In this document: in pieces, positions 45,642 to 54,534 of the stretch
Layout of the letters: each line of letters opens with the position of its first letter
Numbering within the stretch: the first letter of the stretch is position 1
Source: Bacteroidales bacterium
Lineage (GTDB): Bacteria; Bacteroidota; Bacteroidia; Bacteroidales; F082
DNA: 64,000 bases
Direction: 5' to 3'
Assembly (NCBI GenBank): GCA_028277395.1
Contig: JANQGJ010000070.1
Location: 45,850 to 109,849 of the forward strand
Notes under the pieces: model-generated
The model's database searches: none
Told to the model about the DNA's origin: nothing
The model's input: only the letters and a program-made list of their open reading frames with translations
Translations under genes and position numbers: made by a program

Positions 45642-45864
45642 GTACAGAACAGTAAAAAGAACAAATTTAATAAAAAGAAAATAGTGATGTTTTGGTTGTC
45701 GATTGAAATCAATATGACATAGCAATATGCAATATAATTGTATCAACAGGTAAGAAAAAAAATGCATTGATATCAATGGCAGGCAAATTATTAAAACAGT
45801 CTTTTGCAATTTCATAATCAGATGTGCTATAAAATCCTGGTTCCAAATCAGCACAATATAACGA

Positions 45865-46857
45865 TTAATTCTTCTTATTTATCAAATTTACAATCACTTT
45901 AGTCATTGTATCTTTTTCCTCAGGTTTGCTTACAGCTATCATTAAGGTCAAGGCAACTAATGTGTTATCGGCAATTCTTTTGGTTCCTGATTGATCAAAG
46001 AGAATTCCATTTCGTTCCATAAAATAGAGAAATAGAAATGCTGCAATTCTTTTGTTCCCATCGGTAAAAGAGTGGTTTTTAGTAATGAGATATAGTAAGT
46101 TAGCTGCTTTTTCCTCTATGCTTGGATATAAATCTTTTCCTCCAAAAGTCTGATATATAGTTGCTACTGAACTTTGAAATGAATTATCTTTTTCGTGTCC
46201 GAATAAATCACTGTTTCCATATGCATTTTTCGCCAACATTATTTGACTCATTGCCTCATCATATGTCAATTGATATGTTTCTTTACCAGAGGTGTCTTTT
46301 ATCTCAAGCTTTTGATAATCATATTGATCTAGTATGTCAAGTGCATAAGCATAATCAGAAATTATTTTCAGCAGCCCAGTGCTTTCATCATTTGTTAAAT
46401 CATTAAATTCTAATACTTTCCCTAAAATTTTAACTGAATCCTGTAATTCCTTTAATTGTTCGTTTTGTTCTTTAAGTTTTCGCTGGTTTAATGCAAAACC
46501 ATCTATTAAATATTCACTAAGTATTTTACTAGCCCAAACTCTAAACTGTCTTCCTCTTTCTGAATGAACCTTATATCCAATTGATAATATAACATCCAAA
46601 TTATATATTCCAATTTGTCTTGTAACCGTTCTATTTCCTTCTCTACGAACTTGTGCAATTTTTGCACTAGTTGAATTCTCATTTAGTTCATTAGCTCTGT
46701 AAATATTTGCAATATGCCTGCCAATAGAAGTTCTATCAGTCAAAAAAAGTTCTGATATTTGATATTGATTAAGCCATACTGTATCATTGTCAATTCGTAC
46801 TTCTATTTCTGTTGTTCCATCATCACTTTTAAATATTTCAATTTCCTTTTTTTCCAT
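45865..46857 (-). CDS. RhuM-Fic/Doc fusion protein
   Basis: The 330-aa protein has an N-terminal RhuM domain (DTVWLNQYQISELFLTDRTS, IYNLDVILSIGYKVHSERG). A C-terminal Fic/Doc domain has HSFTDGNKRIAAFLF (near residue 260), matching the HxFxDxNKR pattern of Doc-like enzymes. Fic domains transfer AMP or phosphate to proteins. The fusion is usually annotated as virulence protein RhuM/Fic/DOC. Whether it is a toxin, and with which antitoxin, is not shown. No small antitoxin gene is adjacent. Confidence 0.88.
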   Translation of the reverse strand: MEKKEIEIFKSDDGTTEIEVRIDNDTVWLNQYQISELFLTDRTSIGRHIANIYRANELNENSTSAKIAQVRREGNRTVTRQIGIYNLDVILSIGYKVHSERGRQFRVWASKILSEYLIDGFALNQRKLKEQNEQLKELQDSVKILGKVLEFNDLTNDESTGLLKIISDYAYALDILDQYDYQKLEIKDTSGKETYQLTYDEAMSQIMLAKNAYGNSDLFGHEKDNSFQSSVATIYQTFGGKDLYPSIEEKAANLLYLITKNHSFTDGNKRIAAFLFLYFMERNGILFDQSGTKRIADNTLVALTLMIAVSKPEEKDTMTKVIVNLINKKN

Positions 46858-47417
46858 TCCTCAAATCTAATAAACTAATTTATATGTTCCATTTTAAAGT
46901 TTGTGAACTAAGGAGACTTTATTTATCCCTGGTAACGGGAATCTGTGCATAAACTCTCTTTTATTACACATTAAAGAAATTATTTATATAATTAACTGAT
47001 ATTTCGATATCAGAATAGTTCTAATAGATGACTTCAAGAACATCGTAATATCCTTCTACTTCCTGTTGATACCTGGTCTTAAGTTTTTGATTTCTGTACT
47101 TTCAGGAAACTCTATTGAATGAACATTCTTTTTCAATTCAACAATATGCCATTTTACTTTGAATGAGTCAATATGGCTTGTCAGTTTTAGAACTTTTTGA
47201 TTTGTTTTAAAATCAAATTATCTATAATATCTTTATGGATGGTGGTAAGATCCACGGTGCAGAGTATTATACAATCCGGAATTCACACTAACACAATCCA
47301 ACGGTTAATTTTTCTTTTTGAAACTACTTCCAAGCTTACAAAGCATTTCTTACGGGAAAATTATTTCATTGTTGGCAGGTTTTTATCATAGTTCTTTGTT
47401 GTGCTTTCGTACTTTTA
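46858..47417. other. 560-bp gap with a repeat copy and a decayed reading frame
   Basis: It contains the right copy of the 37-bp repeat (46931-46967). On the minus strand, 47185-47031 reads like a degraded C-terminus (KWHIVELKKNVHSIEFPES, then after one frameshift QQEVEGYYDVLEVIY and stop). The parent gene is not recognised. The rest is AT-rich with no support for a gene. Confidence 0.4.
46931..46967 (+). repeat. 37-bp direct repeat, right copy
   Basis: Copy of 44835-44871 in the same orientation with three differences. Confidence 0.75.
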
Positions 47418-48503
47418 TTATTTTTCCAATATCTCCATTAATTTGTGATTCAAATATAGTTTTTCCTTTCCTACTTTTATTGAATTCAAATATCCTTTCT
47501 CTTCAAGTAGAATAAGATAATTACCAACAGTTTTAAGAGTTCCCAGTCCAGCGTTAATCAGAAATTGTCTTTTTGTATAAGGTAATTTAAATATTATTTC
47601 TATCAGATCTTTTGAGTAAACTTTTGGGAGTTCCTTTTTAATATTTTCTGCCGTTATTTCCATTAAGGAAATTATACTTTCTAAGCGGGTTAAACCTTTA
47701 TTGGCAGTTGATTCAATCATATCAAGCATGTAAAGAATAAATCCTTCCCAATCATTGTTTTCTGTGACATTCCTTAGTTTTTTATAATAGTCTGTTTTAT
47801 TTTTAATGATATATTCACTCAGATAAATTGCAGGGATATCTAACAGTTTCTCCATTTTTAAATACAATAACAAGAGAATACGTCCTGTTCTTCCATTCCC
47901 ATCTGAAAATGGATGAATCGCTTCAAATTGATAGTGCATTATAGCCATTTTAATCAGAGGGTCTATTGAGTCATCCTGATTGACGAATTTTTCAAGATTT
48001 GATAGTTTATCCCGAATTATACTTTCTCCTGATGGAGGAGTATAAATAACTTCTCCATTTGCATTGGAAAGTGCTGTGCCAGGCGTAACTCTGATTCCCG
48101 CAGAATTCTGTTTTATACATTGGACTATCTCAACACAAAGGTTTGTAGTAATAAATGGTCGGGAATCCAATTTGTCAAGACCTAAGGATAGTGCTTCTTT
48201 ATATCTAAGAACTTCCTTAGTTGCAAGGTTTTCAAACTTTTTCTTAGCCACAACTGCTTTATATAAGTCATCATTGGTAGTTATGATATTTTCAATTTCA
48301 GAACTTGCCTTTGCTTCTTGTAAATGTATTGTGTCAAGGAAAAGTCTTGGATTTGGTAAGTTTGCCATGGCTCCATTTAGTTTAGCCAAAGCTCTGCTTG
48401 CAGTTATTGTTTTTAGTAAAATGCTTTTTGATTCCGTTACAGCCAATTCTGGAGGAAGTAAAGGCAAAGCATTAAATGGTATTTCCCGCTTAAAGTTTGT
48501 CAT
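47418..48503 (-). CDS. Fic family protein, class II
   Basis: The 361-aa protein has an N-terminal Fic_N region with the inhibitory-helix motif (S/T)xxxE(G/N) as SSEIEN. The catalytic loop HPFSDGNGRTGR is at about residues 197-208. A C-terminal winged-helix-like region has PYTKRQFLINAGLGTLKTVGNY. It probably AMPylates a protein target and is held off by its own N-terminal helix. Length and layout match chromosomal Fic proteins of Bacteroidota. It lies 0.5 kb from the RhuM-Fic gene, so two Fic proteins are neighbours. Confidence 0.9.
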   Translation of the reverse strand: MTNFKREIPFNALPLLPPELAVTESKSILLKTITASRALAKLNGAMANLPNPRLFLDTIHLQEAKASSEIENIITTNDDLYKAVVAKKKFENLATKEVLRYKEALSLGLDKLDSRPFITTNLCVEIVQCIKQNSAGIRVTPGTALSNANGEVIYTPPSGESIIRDKLSNLEKFVNQDDSIDPLIKMAIMHYQFEAIHPFSDGNGRTGRILLLLYLKMEKLLDIPAIYLSEYIIKNKTDYYKKLRNVTENNDWEGFILYMLDMIESTANKGLTRLESIISLMEITAENIKKELPKVYSKDLIEIIFKLPYTKRQFLINAGLGTLKTVGNYLILLEEKGYLNSIKVGKEKLYLNHKLMEILEK

Positions 48504-48705
48504 ATGTGATTAAAAGTAATATTTACACTCATTAATTAAACAGGGGTAAATATAATGATAAATTACCCTTGTTCATATTTTTAGTGTAAATTTTACTCTT
48601 GTTGGTATTTTGTTAGTATGAAATACAACCGATGGGTAATTGAAACATTTAGCATTACAAAGCGATTTCCTATCAAACTGTTGTAATGATTATTAAATGT
48701 ACCAC

Positions 48706-48743
48706 CCTTAAAATTAGCACTTTCCGCCAAATGTATTATATAC
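48706..48743 (+). repeat. 38-bp direct repeat, right copy
   Basis: Matches 34769-34806 at 36 of 38 positions, same orientation. It is preceded by TGTACCACC, which resembles the start of IS3-family terminal repeats, so an IS-end origin is possible. Confidence 0.8.
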
Positions 48744-48991
48744 CTCCTATAGTTTGCAATTTTATAATTTTATCAATAAAACAAGAAGAACGAAATAGAG
48801 GGATAAGGCTATGTTACTACACAAGAAAAAAATCCGTCAACAATGTTAGTCCCCTCTCTTTCACTACTAAAATCTGAACAGTTCATTAGACCAGGAGAGC
48901 CTGTTTCCAGGTTGTTAGATACAAATAGTATCGTTCTTCCATAAATATATTTATTCATGGGTTAGTTAATATTCTTTACGGCATTGACATC

Positions 48992-49204
48992 TCAAAAGAT
49001 TTTTTTTAACTTGGCATTTTCTGCTTCAAGTTCTTTCAAACGTTTTACGTCTTTTACCTCGAGTACACCATACTTAGCTTTCCAGTTATAGAATGTAGTT
49101 TTGCTTATGCCAATATCTCTACATATACCAGCGATAGGTATACCTGCTTCTTATATTTTTAGGATTGAAACAATTTGTGTCTCAGTAATTCGTGTTTTCT
49201 TCAT
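48992..49204 (-). pseudogene. IS3-family orfA relic
   Basis: The 70-codon frame reads KKTRITETQIVSILKI-stop-EAGIPIAGICRDIGISKTTF then YNWKAKYGVLEVKDVKRLKE. This is the HTH and leucine-zipper part of an IS3-type OrfA. A TAA at 49151-49153 interrupts it where the family usually has a Gln or Glu codon. It ends prematurely at ENAKLKKIF, and no orfB remains. Confidence 0.85.
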
Positions 49205-49303
49205 ATTCTTTATAACCGTTTAAAATTAGTAATAAATTCCGACGCGCCCTATCTGGCTTGTACAAATCCAATTTTAAATGGCCAAAATTTAGGGAAGCTT
49301 ACA

Positions 49304-49476
49304 ACATCAATCCAATTTATTACCGTAAACGTTAGATAATAAATTGCTTCCTGATCTCTATAAAATACCTGTCCCCTGACATAGGTTAATAGCTAAAAAC
49401 TATCAAATATAGCAAGTTAATTTAATATGCATTACAAATGCTATTACTCATGCATCCTCGTCACAGACGAGGACGA
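49304..49476 (+). repeat. 173-bp repeat: RAYT 5' fragment plus REP, copy 2
   Basis: Gap-free match to 45469-45641. It contains a REP hairpin at 49455-49473 but breaks off inside the transposase reading frame (after NWIDV), so it is a truncated element. Confidence 0.85.
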
Positions 49477-49478
49477 GT

Positions 49479-49511
49479 GGGGGTTGTCCCAGGTTCAAGT
49501 CCTGTGTGACT
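49479..49511 (+). other. tRNA 3'-end-like relic next to the REP copy
   Basis: GTCCCAGGTTCAAGTCCTG contains the canonical T-arm wording GGTTCAAGTCC (4-bp stem, 7-nt loop), followed by GTGTGACTA. No matching D-arm, anticodon or 5' acceptor precedes it; the REP hairpin ends 5 bp upstream. It may be the remnant of a tRNA used for integration. Confidence 0.45.
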
Positions 49512-49566
49512 ATTAATGATTGTGTGCTTTTTTTGGCTTTTAATGTTTACATTTTAATTATGAAAT

Positions 49567-50622
49567 CTATTCAAGTTCATCAATATTGACAAGAGGTGAT
49601 GACTCCATAAACTGCTTTAAAAAAATATTCCATTTTGGATCCCTAATAGGGCAAAAACTGTCAATACTATTAAATAATTTAGGGATATAACTCTTTTGTA
49701 TTCTAATTAGTTCTTTAATGGATTCGCTCCTAACATTACCAAGGTAATTTCCAATTTCATATCCTGCATGCGCATCAAATAGCAAATTCCCATCATATCC
49801 AATATTTAATCCATAAAGGCAAGTTCCACAAACTTTTCTTCCAATTTCAGATTCCGATGTATGTGAAAGAATAATAGAGTTATGACCTAACTTTTCTATA
49901 TCTTCAACTCTATCAGAAGAAAGTTTAAGTTTTCCAATATTCACACCTTCTCCTACAAGTGCTAATGGGGCCATACTAAAGAAGATATTATATTTATCAC
50001 AGAATGCTCTTATCTTCTCGATGCTACCAATATTATCAATTTGTACAGTAGTATGAATTGCTATTCTGAAGACTTCATTCCCATCTTTAATAACCATCCT
50101 GTCTCGATATATATCTGATGCTATTATAATCTTTTCTATTATTTTTTTATGACTCCCATGAAGGCCGTTATCAAGCTCATAAAGACCTTGATCAATAGAA
50201 AAAAGACTAATCACCAGTGTGACATTTCTTTCTGCAACATAATTAATGAAGTCGGTTGTCAGGTAATGTCCATTTGTAATCAATGTTGTAATAAATCCTA
50301 ATTCAAATGCAAATTGAATAATCTCTTTTAAACTTTTAGAAAGAAGAGGTTCCCCTTCGCCGGAGATTTCAATGCATAAAATACCATTGTCATGCGAATC
50401 TTTTATTATTTTTTTATACTCATCAATATTCAGTCCATCAATTACATTACCTCTTCTCGAATTTGGCATAAAACACCTTCTACAATGGCTATTACATATT
50501 GGTGGTTGATTCAAGACTAAGTGAGTTAGAATTCCATTCTTTGCTCTTTCGGCAAGGTTAAGGTTTAATACTTTTTCCATATAATATGGAGATCCCGCAA
50601 GATATTTCTTTAAGTTACTCAT
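49567..50622 (-). CDS. Radical SAM protein with SPASM-like C-terminus
   Basis: The 351-aa protein has the CX3CX2C cluster motif PPICNSHCRRCFMPN near residue 42 and the ISGEGEPLL motif typical of radical SAM barrels. The C-terminal CGTCLYGLNIGYDGNLLFDA with GNYLGNV resembles a SPASM/twitch auxiliary cluster, with another Cys in DSFCPIRDP. The reaction is unknown; SPASM enzymes often modify peptides or activate other enzymes. It is the last gene of a six-gene operon, 29 bp after a B12-binding radical SAM gene. Confidence 0.85.
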   Translation of the reverse strand: MSNLKKYLAGSPYYMEKVLNLNLAERAKNGILTHLVLNQPPICNSHCRRCFMPNSRRGNVIDGLNIDEYKKIIKDSHDNGILCIEISGEGEPLLSKSLKEIIQFAFELGFITTLITNGHYLTTDFINYVAERNVTLVISLFSIDQGLYELDNGLHGSHKKIIEKIIIASDIYRDRMVIKDGNEVFRIAIHTTVQIDNIGSIEKIRAFCDKYNIFFSMAPLALVGEGVNIGKLKLSSDRVEDIEKLGHNSIILSHTSESEIGRKVCGTCLYGLNIGYDGNLLFDAHAGYEIGNYLGNVRSESIKELIRIQKSYIPKLFNSIDSFCPIRDPKWNIFLKQFMESSPLVNIDELE

Positions 50623-50651
50623 AATCTGAAAAATATGTTAATGTACGCTTA

Positions 50652-52121
50652 TTATAGCCAAGATTGTCCAAATGGTTTCACATTTTCATAAAGTTTATTA
50701 GCTGAGATATTCGTTAAATTAAATTCTTCAGATGGTTGAAAGAATGAATACCCACTTTTTAATAATCTACGATATTCATTTTCTTTATTCTTTTTCTCAA
50801 CATGTTTAAAATAATAGTATGAGCCTGGAAGTAATGCTAATCCATGCCATGTTATGAGGTCAACCCAGGGTAATATCATATCTGCAAATCTTAGATCTTT
50901 ATAAAACTCTTTTTCGGTTTGGTCCTCAAATCCATACATCATATAAACATCTGTTCTAAGTCCTATTTTCTTAAGCTCTTTAAACAAATCAATTATTTTT
51001 CCAAAGCTAATATTTGACCAGTTAACCTTGTTATTAAATCTTTTTATAGTGGTTTCAATAGCAATAGTAATTATATTGAATCCAGCGTTCTTTAAAAGGT
51101 AAATGAAACCAATGTTTATCTGGTATGATCTATTATGAAAAAATTGATTTAGAAAGAAAGCATTGGGATTGTTTAGAATAAACTCAACATCACCAGTTTC
51201 TTTTCTATATTGACTTATCAATTCTAGAAAAAGCAATCCCTCTTCTGTAAAAGCAAATGTATCAGATTGATTTGAAAAAATTGAAACTTTATATTGATTT
51301 CTTAAGAGTAAAAATTGATCAAATAAATAGTCAGTGGTCATATGCCTACAGATACTCCCATCTCTATAAGACGAAGGACAAAAATTACACTTCATCGGAC
51401 ATCCCCTACTCCCAAAAAGCGAAAACGCATTTTGATTTTTTATATCTTTATTTAAATAAATTGGGTGCTTGTTACATTCAATGTCATTATATCTATATTC
51501 GCCACTCTCATTTAATAACACTCTTTGGTATGCCCAAGGTTGATTTAGTTTTCTTAATTTTTCACGACCTGCATTTTTTATAATTTTGCCATTTCTCTTA
51601 TAAGCAATACCTTTAACTTTATTAAGCTGTGGATAATCTGATATTAGTTCTTTGATCAGCTCAACAATCGTTTCTTCACCATCTCCAAGAACTATGAAAT
51701 TTGGATTGGATATCTCAAAATGCCATTCAGGTTTTATTGATGCATGTATACCTCCCAATATTATTATTGATTCTGGCAAAACCATTTTCAACTCAACAAC
51801 GATTTTATCAACTATGAATTGCTCAAAGGAAAATATTGACGTTATTAGAACAAACCGTGGATTCAACTCACATATTTTCTCTCTATTATCAAGTATACTT
51901 TCCCCATAAATTACAACATTATTAGTTTTCTTCAAAATTCGTGTCTCACTTAGTACTGAAAGGTCTATGAATTCGCATTCAAATCCTCCATTTTCTAATG
52001 CACCTAAAATAGTTAAACCAGGCAAACTGACACTTGATCTATGTTTCTGAACAGGATTTCCAGCTTGGTTAATAATACCTGATTTATTAGGAGAAATAAA
52101 GAGTATTAATCTATCTGACAT
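50652..52121 (-). CDS. B12-binding domain radical SAM protein
   Basis: The 489-aa protein has an N-terminal cobalamin-binding-like Rossmann domain (about residues 1-180; IIILGGIHASIKPEW, FIVLGDGEETIVELI). A radical SAM core follows with CX3CX2C in FGSRGCPMKCNFCPSSY near residue 245, then YMMYGFEDQTEKEF. Such enzymes perform methylations, rearrangements or ring formations; this one is not assignable. It follows the membrane-protein gene by 21 bp. Confidence 0.88.
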   Translation of the reverse strand: MSDRLILFISPNKSGIINQAGNPVQKHRSSVSLPGLTILGALENGGFECEFIDLSVLSETRILKKTNNVVIYGESILDNREKICELNPRFVLITSIFSFEQFIVDKIVVELKMVLPESIIILGGIHASIKPEWHFEISNPNFIVLGDGEETIVELIKELISDYPQLNKVKGIAYKRNGKIIKNAGREKLRKLNQPWAYQRVLLNESGEYRYNDIECNKHPIYLNKDIKNQNAFSLFGSRGCPMKCNFCPSSYRDGSICRHMTTDYLFDQFLLLRNQYKVSIFSNQSDTFAFTEEGLLFLELISQYRKETGDVEFILNNPNAFFLNQFFHNRSYQINIGFIYLLKNAGFNIITIAIETTIKRFNNKVNWSNISFGKIIDLFKELKKIGLRTDVYMMYGFEDQTEKEFYKDLRFADMILPWVDLITWHGLALLPGSYYYFKHVEKKNKENEYRRLLKSGYSFFQPSEEFNLTNISANKLYENVKPFGQSWL

Positions 52122-52142
52122 TAAACTATCTTTTCGTTTTGA

Positions 52143-53057
52143 TTAAATTCCCTCATGTGTCCTTTTATAAATAGGTTTGTCGGCCTCTTTATAGATACAA
52201 CTTTTTTTACTACAATTGCCCGAATAATTGTACCCATTTCTTCTAAATGCAAGATATCTTAACTTCTCAAAAATAAATTGGTAGTTTGGTCTTTTAACCG
52301 GGAGTATTTCAAGAAATGGCATCACTATAGCATTAACAGTTCCCTTAAAAGCACGTTTTTGGATAAATAGTGATGGAACAAATGTGGCTATAAAAAACAC
52401 ACCTGGAATAATCATTTCATAGTATCCTTGTTGATTATCAGCACTAGATATTGAATTATGAAACCATATCATTGAAAAGATACCTACAGCGTTCTGATAT
52501 AAGTATGTTGCAAAGAAATCCTTTTTTGAAATCAACAGAACAATATCATAGAATATAAGTAATGAGTATAAAACTATTAAGTATATTGAAAATGCACATG
52601 CAAACTCAAGCACATCTGTTGGGTTGTGTATAGGTTCAAAGTATGGAATTATTTCCAAGCTAATTAGTTTTAAGCTCACTATTCCAATTATAATAAGTCG
52701 TAGGAAAAATTCAAACCTTAGCATAAAGCCTGACAAATCATACCCCTTAATACTGGAGTTTTTAATTGGTTTTATAATATCCGTAAAATCATCTGAATTT
52801 GAATTTTCCAAATTATGCAAATACGAATATATTCTCATGAAGTGAATCATAGTTAAAAGCACAAAAGCTCTTAAAAACCAGATAAATACATCCCCTTGGT
52901 ACTCGTTGACAAAAGCTCCTGAGGACAGAATTAAAGAGTCTTTAGTAACGAAGGATAAGTTAAGATACATTTTGTAGATAACAGCAATAAAGAGACCTGC
53001 ATAAAATCCCTTAATTGGAGAAGAAATGGCTCTATTTGGCCAATAAATTTTACCCAT
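52143..53057 (-). CDS. Polytopic membrane protein of unknown function in the radical SAM/ABC operon
   Basis: The 304-aa protein has about six transmembrane segments (for example VFIWFLRAFVLLTMIHFM, FFLRLIIIGIVSLKLISL, IPGVFFIATFVPSLFI). The C-terminus is short and polar, with Cys residues (SGNCSKKSCIYKEADKP). No family is recognised. Its place between the transporter ATPase and the radical SAM genes suggests a role in the same pathway. Could be an exporter, a receptor or a membrane enzyme. Confidence 0.7.
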   Translation of the reverse strand: MGKIYWPNRAISSPIKGFYAGLFIAVIYKMYLNLSFVTKDSLILSSGAFVNEYQGDVFIWFLRAFVLLTMIHFMRIYSYLHNLENSNSDDFTDIIKPIKNSSIKGYDLSGFMLRFEFFLRLIIIGIVSLKLISLEIIPYFEPIHNPTDVLEFACAFSIYLIVLYSLLIFYDIVLLISKKDFFATYLYQNAVGIFSMIWFHNSISSADNQQGYYEMIIPGVFFIATFVPSLFIQKRAFKGTVNAIVMPFLEILPVKRPNYQFIFEKLRYLAFRRNGYNYSGNCSKKSCIYKEADKPIYKRTHEGI

Positions 53058-53091
53058 AATAATTGAAGTTTTTAATCGGATTACAAAAGTT

Positions 53092-53865
53092 CTATTTTAT
53101 TGTAAAATTCTGTTTTCTCATTCGTTTAAGAAAGGTTAATAATCTATCTGACTTTGACTCATTAAAAATATAATCTGGACTACCAATTTCTTCAACCTTT
53201 CCATAATTCATAAACAATACCCTATCAGCTACATCGTTAGCAAACTGCATTTCATGAGTAACAATTAACATTGTCATTCCATGTTCACTTAAGTTAGCAA
53301 TAATCTCCAATATTTCTCCTACAATCTCAGGATCAAGAGCAGAAGTAATTTCATCAAACAATAAGATTTTAGGGTTCATCATAATTGCTCTGGAAATCGC
53401 AACCCTTTGCTTTTCACCTCCCGAAAGAGTATAAGGATACTTTTTGACTTTATCACTTAATCCCATTTGTTGTAAAATCTCAATGGCTTTCTCTTTTATT
53501 TCTCCTTTATTAGAATTATATGCCAGTTTTGGTGCTAAGCATATGTTATCAATTACATTTAAATGTGGCCACAAGTTTAAATGTTGAAACACCATGATCA
53601 CATCAGTATGATATTTATTCCTGTCAATATTAATAGACCAATGATTATGATCTCTAGCTGAAAAGATTAAATCATTTTCAAAATGTATTTCACCACAATC
53701 AATTTTATCAAATAAGCATATACATCGTAATAAAGTGCTTTTCCCACATCCGCTTGGACCAATAATTGCTATAGTTTCACCTCTTTCAACACTTAGAGAA
53801 ATATTATTAATTGCTTGTAATTCTTCAAATTTTTTATTTATATTTTTTAATTCTAATATTGACAT
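53092..53865 (-). CDS. Polar amino-acid-type ABC transporter ATP-binding protein
   Basis: The ATG at 53865 gives 257 aa. It overlaps the permease stop by one base (TAATG) and is preceded by GGAGG. Walker A is GPSGCGKST, the signature LSGGEKQRVAIS, Walker B ILLFDEITSALDP and the H-loop LIVTHEM. Together these place it in the GlnQ/HisP group. The start at 53880 adds five residues and is less likely. Confidence 0.93.
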   Translation of the reverse strand: MSILELKNINKKFEELQAINNISLSVERGETIAIIGPSGCGKSTLLRCICLFDKIDCGEIHFENDLIFSARDHNHWSINIDRNKYHTDVIMVFQHLNLWPHLNVIDNICLAPKLAYNSNKGEIKEKAIEILQQMGLSDKVKKYPYTLSGGEKQRVAISRAIMMNPKILLFDEITSALDPEIVGEILEIIANLSEHGMTMLIVTHEMQFANDVADRVLFMNYGKVEEIGSPDYIFNESKSDRLLTFLKRMRKQNFTIK

Positions 53866-54530
53866 TAAGATATCCTCCACTTTTTAGATGTTTCGAACCT
53901 ACGAGTTAATAAAGTCAATGGTAGTATTAAAATGAGATAAGAAATTGCTACTGCAGTGTAAACTTCAAGTGGCCGATATGATGATAAGATTAGATTCTGT
54001 GCTGAATGTAGTAATTCATAAACAGCAATTACAGATGCTAACGAAGACATCTTTAAAGTGGAAATGTACATACTTAACAGCGGAGGTGTCATTACTTTTA
54101 TTGCTTGTGGTAATACTATTCTAGTAATAGTTTGAAATGAACTTAAACCCAATCCTCGCGCAGATTCAATTTGCCCGATTGGAACAGAAATTAGTCCAGA
54201 CCTGACTATCTCAGCAACAAAAGCGCTCAAACTTAAAGATAAAGCTAAAACAGCTGTCCAAAATCCAGATAAATTGAGCCCAAAGAGAAGAGGTCCACAA
54301 TAATAAATCCAAATTAAAAGAACTAAAATGGGTAAAGCTAGAAAAAGTTCAATGTATATATTTGCAGGTATTCTTATATAAGGTGATTTTGATTTCTTAG
54401 CAACTCCAAGAACTGCTCCCAATAGAGTGCCAAATATTATTGCATAAAAGGTGATCTCAAGTGTAATAATCGCACCACTAAGGAATACCTCTTTATGCTG
54501 AAAAACGATATTAAAATCCCAATCGTACAT
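53865..54530 (-). CDS. Polar amino-acid-type ABC transporter permease
   Basis: The 221-aa protein has about five transmembrane helices. The EAA loop reads EIVRSGLISVPIGQIESARG then LGLSSFQTITRIVLPQA, characteristic of HisM/GlnP permeases. It lies 4 bp after the binding-protein gene and overlaps the ATPase gene by one base. A single permease may act as a homodimer. Confidence 0.93.
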   Translation of the reverse strand: MYDWDFNIVFQHKEVFLSGAIITLEITFYAIIFGTLLGAVLGVAKKSKSPYIRIPANIYIELFLALPILVLLIWIYYCGPLLFGLNLSGFWTAVLALSLSLSAFVAEIVRSGLISVPIGQIESARGLGLSSFQTITRIVLPQAIKVMTPPLLSMYISTLKMSSLASVIAVYELLHSAQNLILSSYRPLEVYTAVAISYLILILPLTLLTRRFETSKKWRIS

Positions 54531-54534
54531 ACTT

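Noticed and set aside
45609..45854. Leftward 81-codon frame beside the REP hairpin
   Set aside because: It runs through the REP sequence, and its composition (very rich in Leu, Ile, Phe and His) looks like translated AT-rich noncoding DNA.
48686..48877. Rightward 63-codon frame near the right 38-bp repeat
   Set aside because: It includes the repeat and has no coding character; likely chance in IS debris.
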